Assembly (NCBI GenBank): GCA_015680685.1
Contig: MNCI01000273.1
Span: 208,365 to 263,152, forward strand
DNA: 54,788 nucleotides
DNA from: Gnetum montanum
Lineage: Eukaryota; Streptophyta; Gnetopsida; Gnetales; Gnetaceae
Direction: 5' to 3'
Under the pieces are notes generated by a model. The model had not been told where the DNA came from, made no database searches, and saw only the letters and a program-made list of their open reading frames with translations. The position numbers were made by a program, and so were the translations under genes. Positions 1-9,395 of this stretch are shown piece after piece. The first letter of the stretch is position 1. The number at the start of each line of letters is the position of its first letter.

Positions 1-2
1 GA

Positions 3-1370
3 TTGCAACAACAAGGATTCAGACCTAAAGGTAGCCAAATGTGTGTTGGGATCCCCCTCCCCATCATACTTAGTAAAATGTGGGAGGGACATCCCCGGAG
101 GTAACGACAACGCGGGGACCGCCGGGTTAATTGGATCATCTTGATAGAAATCCATGATCTGAATGGTGTCAGATCCGGCGGTCTTGAGGCGTCGAACCTC
201 CTCAGTAAGTGTCTGGATAAGCCGGAAGGCTTGATCCAGACCTGGCAATGGCTGCGGCTGTGCAGCAGGCGGAGGGACTGGATGGATAGCCCTTGGCCAC
301 TGAGATGCCGGGGGCGGTTGGGCAATAGCTGGTGGGGCAGGGATTCCCATAGTTTGAGGGGCCTGCGAAGACCACCACCCACCGACTTGTGATGTGGGGT
401 TGGCCGTAGCCTGCTGCTGAGCGTAATGGTAAGTGTAACGAGGAAGCACCCGTGAAAATTGCGCCGCTGGTGCTAGCGGGGGTTGTACAGTGTTCGCTGG
501 CTGGGTTTGCTGGCCTGTCACTGGGTTGACCCAATGACTCGCCGCCGGGTTCTGACCAAGAGTTTGCGGCGGCACGGTCGCAGCATGCTGTTGAGTTGGC
601 GGAGGCAGGAACATCTCGGGACGGCCCGAAGGTGTAACATGAGTCTGTATGTAGGGAGTGAAATGAGGAATGGTGGCCGTCGGTCTGGCCTCCGGAATGT
701 TCAATGTCTGTTGCAACGGAAATGTTCCCGCGTTATATTGCAGTTGCATCCCAGAGGGCTGCGCATTTACCTGGTGCGATCCAGACGGCTGCGCGTCGGC
801 CTTAGGGAGGACAGGCATGTGCATCTGCATGGTCATGGCCGAGTCCATAGAAGCTGTCTCTCCGTTGAAAGGGAACAACGGATTTGCGTATGTCTGAGGA
901 GACAGAGTATGGAACGAATGCTCGGACATGGCCGCGAATTCGTCCTCTGCCTCCGCTGCCTCCTCACACTCGGGCTCTAGCGCAGGCTGCGGGGCCTGAC
1001 CTCTAGCCATGATCAGCTGAGAAATCAGCTCGTTTTGGTGCTCAGTCAAGGGGATTATATCATAAGTGGTGGGCTTGAAATCATAACCTCCTCGGTGGAG
1101 CACCTCGAAGTTGCGCTTTGCCTCAAGCTCGGCTCGGCTGAGAGCCAACCTCGCCTGAATCTTGACGTAAATGAAGTTATATTCCTCAGGGGTTATGATC
1201 GTGAATACGGGATCTTTCCCCTGAAGCCTCAATGAACGACGCAGGGGTCCTTGAGGACCGGTTGTAGCCATAGCTGGCCCCGTGGCCACCATCGGGTTCA
1301 CGGGCGCAACGCCCGGATCTACGGTGACCATGGCGGTTGTGGCTGTCGTGTTAACGTAGTATGAATCCAT
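3..1370 (-). CDS. gag: Element A Gag, N-terminal part, open to window edge
   Basis: Structural Gag protein of a Ty3/gypsy retrotransposon, expected to form cytoplasmic virus-like particles. Reading the minus strand from ATG at 1370, about 456 codons run to the window edge without a stop. The first ~110 residues are ordinary; residues ~130-370 are rich in Pro, Gln and Met. A short helical stretch (LDQAFRLIQTLTEEVRRL) follows, then MDFYQDDP and, near the edge, LPHFTKYDGEGDPNTHL, the usual entry into the Retrotrans_gag domain. Degenerate copies of these last motifs occur in the gag of E, F and G, which fixes the frame. The start lies ~245 bases inside the LTR, the usual place. CpG is abundant and no decay is visible, so this copy is young. 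The C-terminal part lies beyond position 1. Confidence 0.88.
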   Translation of the reverse strand, partial: MDSYYVNTTATTAMVTVDPGVAPVNPMVATGPAMATTGPQGPLRRSLRLQGKDPVFTIITPEEYNFIYVKIQARLALSRAELEAKRNFEVLHRGGYDFKPTTYDIIPLTEHQNELISQLIMARGQAPQPALEPECEEAAEAEDEFAAMSEHSFHTLSPQTYANPLFPFNGETASMDSAMTMQMHMPVLPKADAQPSGSHQVNAQPSGMQLQYNAGTFPLQQTLNIPEARPTATIPHFTPYIQTHVTPSGRPEMFLPPPTQQHAATVPPQTLGQNPAASHWVNPVTGQQTQPANTVQPPLAPAAQFSRVLPRYTYHYAQQQATANPTSQVGGWWSSQAPQTMGIPAPPAIAQPPPASQWPRAIHPVPPPAAQPQPLPGLDQAFRLIQTLTEEVRRLKTAGSDTIQIMDFYQDDPINPAVPALSLPPGMSLPHFTKYDGEGDPNTHLATFRSESLLLQ

Positions 1371-1589
1371 GGATCAACAATGAAACGTGGCAAAAAATCG
1401 GATTTGACAAAGAGAAAAATTGACAAACAGCACAAAAGGCTTTCTACCCCGCCGGATTTCAAAGAAATCGTCTTTGTGACTGATCGAATACCACAAGATG
1501 ACCTTAGACCTCCTTGGAGGTATTACGTCTAGGGCCTAGGGTATAGATCGCTAACAGGGATACCCGAAATATTCGGATCGGAGCCTGAA
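1371..1589 (-). other. Element A 5' untranslated leader
   Basis: This short non-coding stretch between the primer binding site and the gag ATG is the expected place for packaging and dimerisation signals. I recognise no specific motif in it. Confidence 0.6.
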
Positions 1590-1608
1590 GGCCCTCCTTC
1601 TAGCGCCA
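1590..1608 (-). other. Primer binding site of element A
   Basis: The minus strand reads TGGCGCTAGAAGGAGGGCC, six bases inside the LTR end. A site starting TGGCGC next to an LTR is typical of tRNA-primed Ty3/gypsy elements. Decayed versions stand at the same six-base offset in F (8716-8734) and E (about 29898-29918). The tRNA was not identified. Confidence 0.75.
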
Positions 1609-2146
1609 GAAAACTGTAACGACNGACCGCGAAGAAAACGCCGAAATGCCGAAAAGATGCGAATCGGGAGCAAAAAATTGTGTAATTTACGAAGATCAAA
1701 GATCTATGTTCCAAGGCCAAATGACATACGTGATTGGATGTATACAATGTTACAATGGGAGAAAATTCCCAACAAACTGAACACAAAACAGCAAGAAAAC
1801 GGTCTGGACAGAAAACCGGATCTACCTTTTTGACCAAGGCTTAGGTGCAGAAATCGTCAAGCAATTTCCGTTCTACTTCTCGGCTTCAGATAGATCTACT
1901 GCTAGGAGCTCGTGCGTGCTGTGTTCTGTTGCTGCTGAAGGATGATGTCTGCGGCCAAGAGGTTGCTCTTGTTTCTCTGTTTCAGGGCGATAAGTTTCCC
2001 TTGCTCAGAAAATGCTCTTGTCCTCTTGGTCTCTGTCAAACATGCTAAGTGCTCTCTTCACTGCTGATTTTTCTGTTGCCGCTGCTTCTGTTGCTGTTTG
2101 TCTCCCCCCTCCTCTTTTTTTTTTCTTTGTTTGTTGTTAACCAGAG

Positions 2147-2154
2147 TATTTATA
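2147..2154 (-). promoter_or_regulatory. TATA box of the A LTR
   Basis: The minus strand reads TATAAATA, about 1 kb into the LTR. The same octamer occurs in the LTRs of B (4691), X (7322) and the solo LTR (40699), supporting its use as the retroelement promoter. Transcription would start about 30 bases further along, near 2115-2120. Confidence 0.65.
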
Positions 2155-2551
2155 GTCCGTGACACGCGCACCTCTGATGATGTGGGCCCGAATGTCGCGG
2201 ATTTTGTAGACCTGCTCCTTTTAAGTCGAACTGCGACTACGCACAACACGCTCGTTTGCGTGTGGTACGTGTGTGAGCAGGCCCGTGATAAACATGTCTC
2301 GGCTGCGTTTGCGCTCATTCGCGTTGCGTTGCGTGTATGAGTGCAAGCTTGATACAACTACGCGCTCAGGCTAGTTTTACGCTTATCACGCGACTGTGCG
2401 TGACGCAGCGTAAGTAAGCGCGCATTTGCATTCTGTCCTAAGCACGAATACACATCACTGTGTAAGGTGCGTAAAGATGAATAATCAAGCGCTGCGCAAG
2501 ACCAAGTGCCGACCCGTGGTGTCTTTCTGGATTTCCCCTTTAACTGTCCTG

Positions 2552-3101
2552 GAGCTTATTACGCTCATGACGCTGCCGTGCGTGATAGAGCGTAAACTTG
2601 TCCTTGGACAAATTCGGGGTGTCTTCACTGTTTTCGAGCTTTATTATGCTCATCACGCTGCTGTGCGTGATGGAGCGTAAACTCATCCTTGAACAGATTT
2701 GGGACGTGTTCATTGTTGTGGAGCTTATCACGCTCATCACGCTGCTGTGCGTGATGGAGCGTGAACTTGCCCTTAGGCAAATTTGACTGTCTTCGGAGCT
2801 TATTACGCTCATCACGCTGCCGTGCGTGATAGAGCGTAAACTTGTCCTTAGACAAATTTGACTGTCTTCGGAGCTTATTACGCTCATCACGCTGCCGTGC
2901 GTGATAGAGCGTGAACTTGTCCTTAGACAAATTTGAGGCGATTTTATTGTCCTGGAGCTTATTACGCTCATCACGCTGCCGTGCGTGATGGAGCATAAAC
3001 TTGTCCTTGAACAACTTTAAGTGTCTTCGGAGCTTATTACGCTCACCACGCTGCTACGCGTGATGGGGCGTAAACTTGTCCTTAGAAAAATTTGAGGCGC
3101 G
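2552..3101. repeat. Seven tandem hairpin units in the A LTR U3
   Basis: Units start at 2552, 2636, 2721, 2796, 2871, 2955 and 3030, each beginning GAGCTT; the spacing is 75 bp or 84-85 bp. Each unit carries a palindrome with core ATCACGC-TGCCGT-GCGTGAT, extended by CGCTC/GAGCG arms with one bulged base. This gives a ~12-bp stem and a 6-base loop. A diverged related unit is visible near 2376-2412. The array fills the U3 upstream of the TATA box, where enhancer-like repeats are often found in plant LTRs. Confidence 0.9.
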
Positions 3102-3160
3102 CTCCAGCTCGAACTACGAATCTTCGCCTGAGGCCGACCCGTAATTTTCACGGTGTTTCA

Positions 3161-3609
3161 CCTATCATACAATGTGCAGAACAGCTATAGGTAGGACACC
3201 CTACAGCCTAGTCTATGGATCTGAAGTAGTGTTTCCCCTGGAACTATAGGTTCCCTCACTATGGATGGTCCTCTCTATGGTTATAAATGAGAATTAACAC
3301 AACGAGTCTAGGATCGTGGATCTAGACTTAGTGGAGGAGAAGTGTATCCAGACAGTTGACAACATCGAAAAATATCAAGATAGGAAGAAATAGAAGCATC
3401 ATTAGAACCTCCATCAACAAATAATTAAGAAAGGAGACTTCGTTCTTAAGGTCGTTCGTGAACCAGTGAGAAAATTCTCTACAAGCTAGGAATGCCCTTT
3501 CCTGGTCATGAAGGCATACGGCAATGGAGCATTCAGGCTAGCGGACATCAACGACAACAAACTTTCAAACTTGGTGAATCATATGTACCTAAAGCAGTAC
3601 CACATCTAG
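3161..3609 (+). pseudogene. pol: Element B integrase C-terminal end
   Basis: End of the integrase of a second Ty3/gypsy element. The plus strand reads TPYSLVYGSEVVFPLEL, later KGDFVLKVVREPVRKF, then MKAYGNGAFRLADINDNKL and VNHMYLKQY before a stop at 3607-3609. These are the usual motifs of the plant gypsy integrase tail; E (16547-17116) and F (about 39170-39550) carry the same blocks. Several in-frame stops and small shifts show it is dead. The upstream part of B lies beyond element A, which is inserted at 3160/3161; 3161-3165 (cctat) should be one copy of A's target duplication. Confidence 0.8.
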
Positions 3610-3636
3610 ATGTTAACTTGAATCAAACATGAGGTA

Positions 3637-3735
3637 ATAAACTTCTGCTACGACATAAAACTAGTGGTGTTATACACATCTGATACGACGTAAAACTAGC
3701 ATTTCTTGCACACGTCTGCCATGATGCTAAACTGA
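3637..3735 (+). repeat. Short tandem repeat between B integrase and LTR
   Basis: Three degenerate units share the core TACGACRTAAAACTAG, with ATGATGCTAAACTG at the end. The same core (ATGGCCTTAAACTGGCA in its best form) recurs in X, F, E and G, always in the orientation of the element that carries it. Confidence 0.6.
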
Positions 3736-3999
3736 AAAAGTTTTTGACTGTCCGTTGAAACACCACTAATTTTGGCCTAGCACTTTCAAACAAGAATCAC
3801 GCTAAGTCATGCTGCTGCCCAACATGAGTACAATGTGATCAAACTTGGAGGCCTCCGAAACAGCCCCTGATGACCCAAAATTCAACAAGAAAGGTCCCCC
3901 TGGGGCCCACAAGCAACTGCACCAACTTCCAGCATCCAAAATCAAGATTTTCAGGTTCAAAATGTTTGGTTTTGGCTAAGTACACTTTGTAAACCTTTT

Positions 4000-4260
4000 C
4001 AGACACTGCACATCATAAGGATTAGCATCACCAACTTTTGGAGCCCCGCAATTGAGTCAAAATAGGTCAAAATTGAGCACAAGGACCCCCCATGACCTTC
4101 ACCAAGGTCCCTAGCAGCTCCCAACCTCTAGAAAACTAATATTTGGGCCTCAAATGTGCCATTTTGACTTGGTGACGCTGGGGTTATTTTTTTCAGACAT
4201 TGCATAGCGTAAGGATCAACATCACCAATTTTTAGAGCCCCAAAACTGAGCCAAAATGAC
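4000..4260 (+). repeat. 194-bp direct duplication in the B LTR
   Basis: The segment starting CAGACACTGCA at 4000 recurs as CAGACATTGCA at 4194, and both continue through ATCACCAA and GAGCCCC. The offset is 194 bp. A smaller repeat of GTCACACTGCA lies at about 4364-4395. Confidence 0.7.
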
Positions 4261-4690
4261 TTGATTTTAAGGGTGTAATTTGTCCTCAAGGTCCACTATT
4301 GATAACTATGGATCTGAGCCTTCATAAATTCCAACTTTCAGCCCAAAATTGCAAGTTTTGGAGGTCACACTGCAGGTCACACTGCAAGTCACGCTGGATG
4401 CTAGACAAGTGAGGCAGTGTTAATCCTTCTTGATTTTCTTTTTCAAGAAATCTGTAAAATGGAAAAGGGATATGAAAGTCCATGAAAAACCAGGCCAAAT
4501 ATTCAGCAAAAAAAAAAAATATAATTTTTCCAAGCAGGCCAGAGTTGGAGCTAATCTTTTTAAATTTTTTTTTAAAAAAATTTATCGCTTGAGGGCTTGT
4601 ATATCTAATTTGTATTTTTCTTATGGGCTTGAATGACCCACAAATTGTAAAATACATTGAACTTGGTCAAAGAAAACCCTAGCCCAACCC

Positions 4691-4698
4691 TATAAATA
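4691..4698 (+). promoter_or_regulatory. TATA box of the B LTR
   Basis: TATAAATA lies 935 bases into the LTR and about 600 bases before its end, a spacing close to that in A. Confidence 0.6.
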
Positions 4699-5293
4699 CC
4701 CTATCAATTCACACAAACTAGAGGAGGCAAGAGAAGCAAAGCAAAAGCAGCAAGAGAGGCAAAAAGAGAAGAAGAAGAAGAAGATTGGAAGAGGCAAAGA
4801 TTGGAGAGATTGGAAATTTTGAACTTGCAATCCTTGGGTGCTTGGCACATCTGATTTTTGGCTTCCAAGTTCTTCTCACATCGTTGCATCATCGTGTCAT
4901 ATCTTTCCGGGGCTAGGTGTTTGACTTGCCATTCACACTTGCGCAACTACGCTTTGACCGGTGCACATTTTTTTAAAATAATATAATACAGTTTCATCAT
5001 TACCTCCTATTTACATTATTTACTTTGGTTTATGCTTTGTTTACAATATAATTCTATTCACGCTTTATTTATAATTCAGTACGCTTTATTTATATTTCGT
5101 ATCGTTATATCCTGTTTACGATAACCCCAGCGCTAGTCATAGCTTACGCTCGGGGAATTCCTTGGTTGATTTGTGCACAAACCATCCAAGACACCTTGTC
5201 TTCGTCCCTTTTCCAACTTGCGCTCAAGCGAAGGCAGGGTTGACTATGCCTGCCCACCGATCTCTCAGTGTCTATTTCCCTTCCAGCGTTACA

Positions 5294-6757
5294 TTGACAA
5301 TTTAGGATGATACATCTATCACAATGTGAAACTGGCAAGGTAAGCATCCGTCTGTTGAGATGTTGAACTAGCACAGACTTGTCCCTGGGTCATGACATGA
5401 AACTGACATAACACGGTCTGATGGGACCATAAAATAGCTCTTCCACCATCCGGTACGATGTAAAACTAGCACACTTTAGTCTACCCAGACTTTAAATCGG
5501 GACCATGGTCTGGTGGGACTTAAAACCAACAACAATGATCTACCAGTACTTAAAACTGGAAGTTTCCAACAAAACATCCATGAAGCAAGTGGGCCTGATC
5601 ATTCTTGCACAGCATCCATATAAGATAGAATGGGTAGGGCTTGGAATAGATGTAGCACTGCTACCCTCCTGGCATCCTACTAATTCCTTGGATATGCCAA
5701 AAGGCATACTACTGACCCCTCGGAGATGCTGCTACAATAGCCACTCAGCAATTGCAACTCCTGGGATCAGCTTTGTCACTTGGAGCTCCAAGAAAACTAT
5801 GGTCACCCATAGCCTTAGTTGCCTCTAGCCGTCACTGCCATAAAATCCTAGCTTAGCAAATTCATCTGACTAGTTCTTTGCCCAGTCAGTTGGATAAGTT
5901 GAATCTAGCTATCGATGGCAAATTCCTAAACTGCGATGACAACAAAGGGACGAGTGCCTCTTGCTATGGTTCCTTCTCCATGGCCTACACTCTTCTTTTC
6001 ACTTCAGATAGCACTTGTTTCAACAGCCTCCTCAGCGATTAGGAAGATTGCTTTTGTTCTCTATTCTTTGTTATGTTTTGTAAGTTACTTGCTATGATAG
6101 CATTGCTCAAGAGTGCATTCACTAGGAGGGTGAGGCATCACAACATTCTAAGGTGGCTGCCCATATTAGCCTAATGACTTGGGAGCACAGACCCTATCAT
6201 TTCCCTCACCAGACACCTTGTCTTACTTTCCCTTATCCTTATCCTTACAATCGCCCTTACCTTCTTCTCTTATTTATATAGAATGTGAGCATACAGGAAG
6301 TCTTTTGCACATGAATAACCATCATGTCCATGAACTGGCATAACGCAACTTGCCTCATGGAATGCACCTTCATTCAAAAAAAAAGGTGGGAAAGGCTAGG
6401 TGAAATGGATGAAACACAACTCATCCAGGCCATACGGGTGTAACACAACTCATCCAAGCAAGCCCCGCATGTACAATATAGTAGCATAACCTCTTGGGAA
6501 CACACCTATGAAAAGTTGTCTAATAACATGTTAACGAAATATCTTGCTCATGCTTGAGTCTTCCCCGAACCTCCCTTCCTCATGACTATAAATTTCCTCC
6601 TACTCCTTACACTCCCACCTTCACACTTCAACACTTGACAAGGTGACAGCTGAGCAGCAGCTCACAAATGGTGTTGGCATCTTTCCCTCTGTGGTGTTTC
6701 GCATTCTTTATTGATGTCTCGCAGGCAAGCCCTCCAAACATCAACAAAGAGGAGCCA
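5294..6757 (+). mobile_element. 3' internal end of element X, non-coding
   Basis: This lies between B's LTR end and X's 3' LTR. The first ~270 bases are a TAAAACTRGC-type tandem repeat, the kind found between integrase and LTR in B and E. The rest has no convincing coding signal: an open frame of 107 codons at 5505-5828 matches nothing I know. CCTCATGACTATAAATTTCC near 6580-6600 resembles a TATA region but has no supporting context. The last bases before 6758 (AACAAAGAGGAGCCAT) form a plausible polypurine tract, much like E's AAGAAGAGGGGCCAT. Confidence 0.55.
5300..5560 (+). repeat. Tandem repeat of the TAAAACTGGC type in X
   Basis: Degenerate units at about 5322 (ATGTGAAACTGGCAAGG), 5390, 5423, 5453 (GATGTAAAACTAGCAC), 5511 and 5540 (TTAAAACTGG). 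Spacing is irregular, 30-70 bp. Orientation matches X's plus strand. Confidence 0.5.
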
Positions 6758-6867
6758 TTGAAAGACCATGAAATTTTGAGACCTCGATGATTTAGGAGTC
6801 TTGAAGGTTTAGGTAAGGATTTCCATAGGTGGAATATTTTAGCAAGTTTTCCTTTTTCGGCTAAGGG

Positions 6868-7250
6868 CCTACTACACCATGCTACGCAGCTTAGCATAGT
6901 AGACTTTAGAAGGATGGAATAGAACAAGGGGTGCACAGCAACAACACTTCAACTTTGCAAGTTGGCCATGATCGAAAATCTTAACTTTTTTCATACTATG
7001 CCACGTTACACTACTTAGCATAATGCAAGCAGCGTAGTTGACTTATTCACAGCAACAAAGGTAATGAAATTCAAGCAGTGGCAATCATTATGCTATGATA
7101 TGCTTCCCAGCATATTGTAGCATAGTCACTGGATAGTTTATTGAGTGTAAGAGACAAGGTCAAATAAACTGTCTTCTTGAAGGCTGGTTACACCATACTA
7201 CACTTCAGAGCATAGCACAACATAATGCCACAACCTTTAGCTACATCACA
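6868..7250 (+). repeat. Imperfect palindromes in the X LTR U3
   Basis: Four segments near 6870, 6990, 7090 and 7190 carry short inverted repeats built from ATGCTA and TAGCAT, for example ATGCTACGCAGCTTAGCAT and ATGCTATG with CATATTGTAGCAT. Spacing is ~100-120 bp. The position upstream of the TATA box and the hairpin form parallel the array in A's LTR, though the sequence differs. Confidence 0.5.
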
Positions 7251-7321
7251 TCATGTCAATGGTATTTTGTGGGCCCAGGACATGTGTCATCTAAACCACG
7301 TTCTTCTCCTAATCCTAATCT

Positions 7322-7329
7322 TATAAATA
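7322..7329 (+). promoter_or_regulatory. TATA box of the X LTR
   Basis: TATAAATA, 564 bases into the LTR and ~607 bases before its end. Confidence 0.55.
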
Positions 7330-7936
7330 CACTGACAAACAATGCTCAAAGACGAAGAATGGTTGGAAGTTTTTTGAAATTTTTGATAATTTCTCTTGGC
7401 AAAGACTGATGAGATGACAAGAAAGATTTGGTGATAGGAAAGCATCGATGGTGACCGAGAGAAGCTTTTGACCAGAGACTTCAAGTTAGCAGACACTTTG
7501 CTTCGAGTCTAACTCCCTTGTGCCCAGATTGGCTAGAACAAGGTAGATTGGCCTTTACTTATTTTTGTCTATGATTAGCTTCTTATTTTTAGTAGACACT
7601 TCATCCAAACCGAATTTCACTTGTAAATCCCATTGTATTCATCACATTTATCTATAAGGGAGATCCAAAGTGAAATTCAATTGCCTTCGAGATTTGATCT
7701 CAGAGTAGATCTCATTTTCTCTTAGATTGATAATATATTTTACATCAAATAATTGCCTCGTTATATGATCGTTGACAAATTTACTGATTAAGTAAGTCCC
7801 TATCTAATCGACAAGACCATTTAGGGCACCTTAGATTTGTTTCCTCCAGCATGGCCCTCGTGCAGATGTAGGGTTAAAATTGTCTACATGGAAATTCACT
7901 CGGTGTTTCCAGCAATTGACGTTTTCTGTTGTTATA

Positions 7937-8709
7937 GCATGAAAACCATGTTGGATTTAGATACCTACAACACCTGCATGTGACATCAATTTATCAATAA
8001 TTAACTATAAATTTTCTATAAAAATTATGGTCATAAAACCTATAGAAACTTAGCTTCAACACCATGAAAATGTTCCAACTTTTTGGCTTTTAGGAGCTTT
8101 AAAAAATTCAACATAGATAACATAATTTTTAGGCAAACATAGCATGGGACCTATAGATATTGTTACATCCCTAAGATTGTCTAAGATTTTGTGGTAATGT
8201 TGAGCAACCTAGGCATTATGACTCCTAGCATGGCTCTTCCTTGAGGCTAAAAACCCCCACACATCTTACCTCCTTGTATCACCAACATTGTAGATGTGGT
8301 GATGAGTACAAAAAGGTTTTACAATTTTGGGAGTTTTAGAGCATTTGGACCATGGAGTTGACTATGGCATTTAAGGCTACTAACTTCAAAATTCTCTAAA
8401 CCCCCATTGAAGTAAACCCTTTGCTTTCTTAGGCATGCCATGTATACATTTTTATTATAATAAAGTTTACAATTCTATTTTTTATGCAAGTTAGCATAGA
8501 TTTATTTTTTATTTTGTGCATTTATTTTTTTAGATTAGCATTGCATTTTCTTTTATTACCCTTGTTTACACTCTCTAAGTTTTTGGATGATTAACAAGGC
8601 CATCCAAGGTACCTTAGATTCTATTTTTGAAGGTCCTTCAGATTTTGGATTAAATCTATTCCACCTAGGATCTTTGATTTTGCAATAATTGAATTTTCTA
8701 GTCACTATA
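7937..8709 (+). mobile_element. 3' part of F's 5' LTR
   Basis: The sequence from ATGAAAACCATGTTGG to TAGTCACTATA runs parallel to about 42384-43168 with many point differences. It is followed by a primer binding site, so it is a 5' LTR. The first ~650 bases seen in the 3' copy are absent because element X sits at the junction. AACTATAAATTTTC near 8005-8018 is a possible TATA region. Confidence 0.7.
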
Positions 8710-8715
8710 GTTTTC

Positions 8716-8734
8716 TAGTGCTAAAAAGAGAACC
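8716..8734 (+). other. Decayed primer binding site of F
   Basis: TAGTGCTAAAAAGAGAACC matches A's site at most positions and stands at the same six-base offset from the LTR (spacer gttttc in both). The differences are mostly G-to-A or C-to-T. Confidence 0.7.
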
Positions 8735-9395
8735 TTCACCAAAGTTTTACATCCAATCCTATTGGCCACTATGACAACATTATTTCAAAGTGAAAAACCT
8801 TAAATTTGTGGCTAAACATTATCCAAATTTAACAACCTTTTTTTTACAAAATTACCAATGCCACCACCCTTCCCCCTATCACCAAAACCTAGTGTGAAAA
8901 TTGCAAGTGATTTAGGTTTTGGAAAACTTTTCACAGAAATTGCTAGAAATTTTAAAGCCAACATTAATGTTCTACAAAACCTTATCTCCCTTCTACTATG
9001 AAAACTTTCCAACAAGGCTATTGTTATTGATGCTATCACCCCAAAACCTTATACCCCTCTACTATGAAAATTTCATAGTAAGACTAATGTTGATGTTTCA
9101 CCAAGACTAATAAAACTTTGGAAAAAGAAAAATTTTTCCCTTATTTCCTCGATGCGTCCTCCCCTCTCCTTTCACCTCTAGTGTGGATACTATTGCTAGA
9201 CCCAACATGGTGGGGCTTTGACATAAAACCTTGGTATTCCCCCTTTTACTGCAATCCACACTATATTTTATAGTTGTATTGAATAACACTTTGACAACCA
9301 TACCTCCTTTTACATTATAAGAATTCCATTTGCTAGAATTTTTTTATTTTACTAATTAATTAAACATTTATCAAGCCAACCTTAACATCATCAAC
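8735..9395 (+). other. F 5' leader, no gene seen
   Basis: AT-rich sequence between PBS and gag with repeated AAAACCTTAT and TACTATGAAAA(C/T)TT phrases near 8976-9080. I see no coding signal. Confidence 0.45.

Larger units (their letters stand above)
1615..3160 (-). mobile_element. 5' LTR of element A (1546 bp)
   Basis: On the minus strand the LTR begins TGAAACACCG at 3160 and ends CGTTACA at 1615, followed by a six-base spacer and the primer binding site. TGAAACACC is the common LTR start of several elements here. The U3 part (3160 to ~2155) holds seven tandem hairpin units; a TATA box is at 2147-2154. Just outside the LTR, integrase codons of element B (+) begin, so A is inserted in B. CpG density is far higher than in the rest of the window. 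One ambiguous base (N) is at 1624. The partner LTR is outside the window. Confidence 0.85.
3756..5293 (+). mobile_element. 3' LTR of element B (1538 bp)
   Basis: It begins TGAAACACCACTAATTTT at 3756 and ends CAGCGTTACA at 5293, matching the ends of A's LTR (CGTTACA) and nearly its length. No primer binding site follows, and integrase precedes, so this is the 3' LTR. It has a TATA box at 4691-4698 and an internal ~194-bp direct duplication in U3. Near the 3' end, TTCCTTGGTTGATTTG is a block that recurs in diverged form near the end of every LTR in the window. Bases 5294-5298 (ttgac) should be one copy of its target duplication. Confidence 0.8.
6758..7936 (+). mobile_element. 3' LTR of element X (1179 bp)
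   Basis: It begins TGAAAGACCATGAAATTTTG after a purine-rich tract and ends GTTGTTATA at 7936, a decayed form of the GTTACA end of A and B. TATAAATA is at 7322-7329. Near the end AAGTCCCTATCTAATCGAC followed by CACCTTAGAT is the block seen near the ends of the other LTRs. The next bases (gcatgaaaacc) already match the middle of F's LTR, so X is inserted in F's 5' LTR. Bases 7937-7941 (gcatg) should be its target duplication. Confidence 0.65.

Noticed and set aside
202-980. Open frames of 110 and 165 codons, one on each strand
   Set aside because: They are frame shadows of A's gag, which runs through the interval on the minus strand without a stop and has recognisable Gag motifs.
2540-3014. 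Overlapping repeat-like open frames of 129 and 144 codons with SITHGSVMSVI-type repeats
   Set aside because: The repetition comes from the hairpin array in the LTR U3; it lies upstream of the TATA box and has no coding context.
2552-3101. CRISPR array
   Set aside because: Regular spacing and palindromic repeats invite the idea, but the intervening sequences are themselves repeats, the period varies, and the array lies inside a plant LTR.
5505-5828. 107-codon open frame as a gene
   Set aside because: No recognisable motif, it starts inside a tandem repeat and lies in the 3' non-coding end of element X.
6570-6640. Promoter with CTATAAATTTCC as a separate host promoter
   Set aside because: A single TATA-like word in AT-rich DNA, with no LTR end or gene at a fitting distance.
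7937-8709. Complete LTR of ~770 bp
   Set aside because: Both copies diverge upstream of ATGRAAACC, which suggested a short LTR. But the sequence before the 3' copy matches the start of E's LTR, a possible TATA lies only ~70 bases in, and X's LTR ends exactly at the junction. Truncation by insertion fits better.
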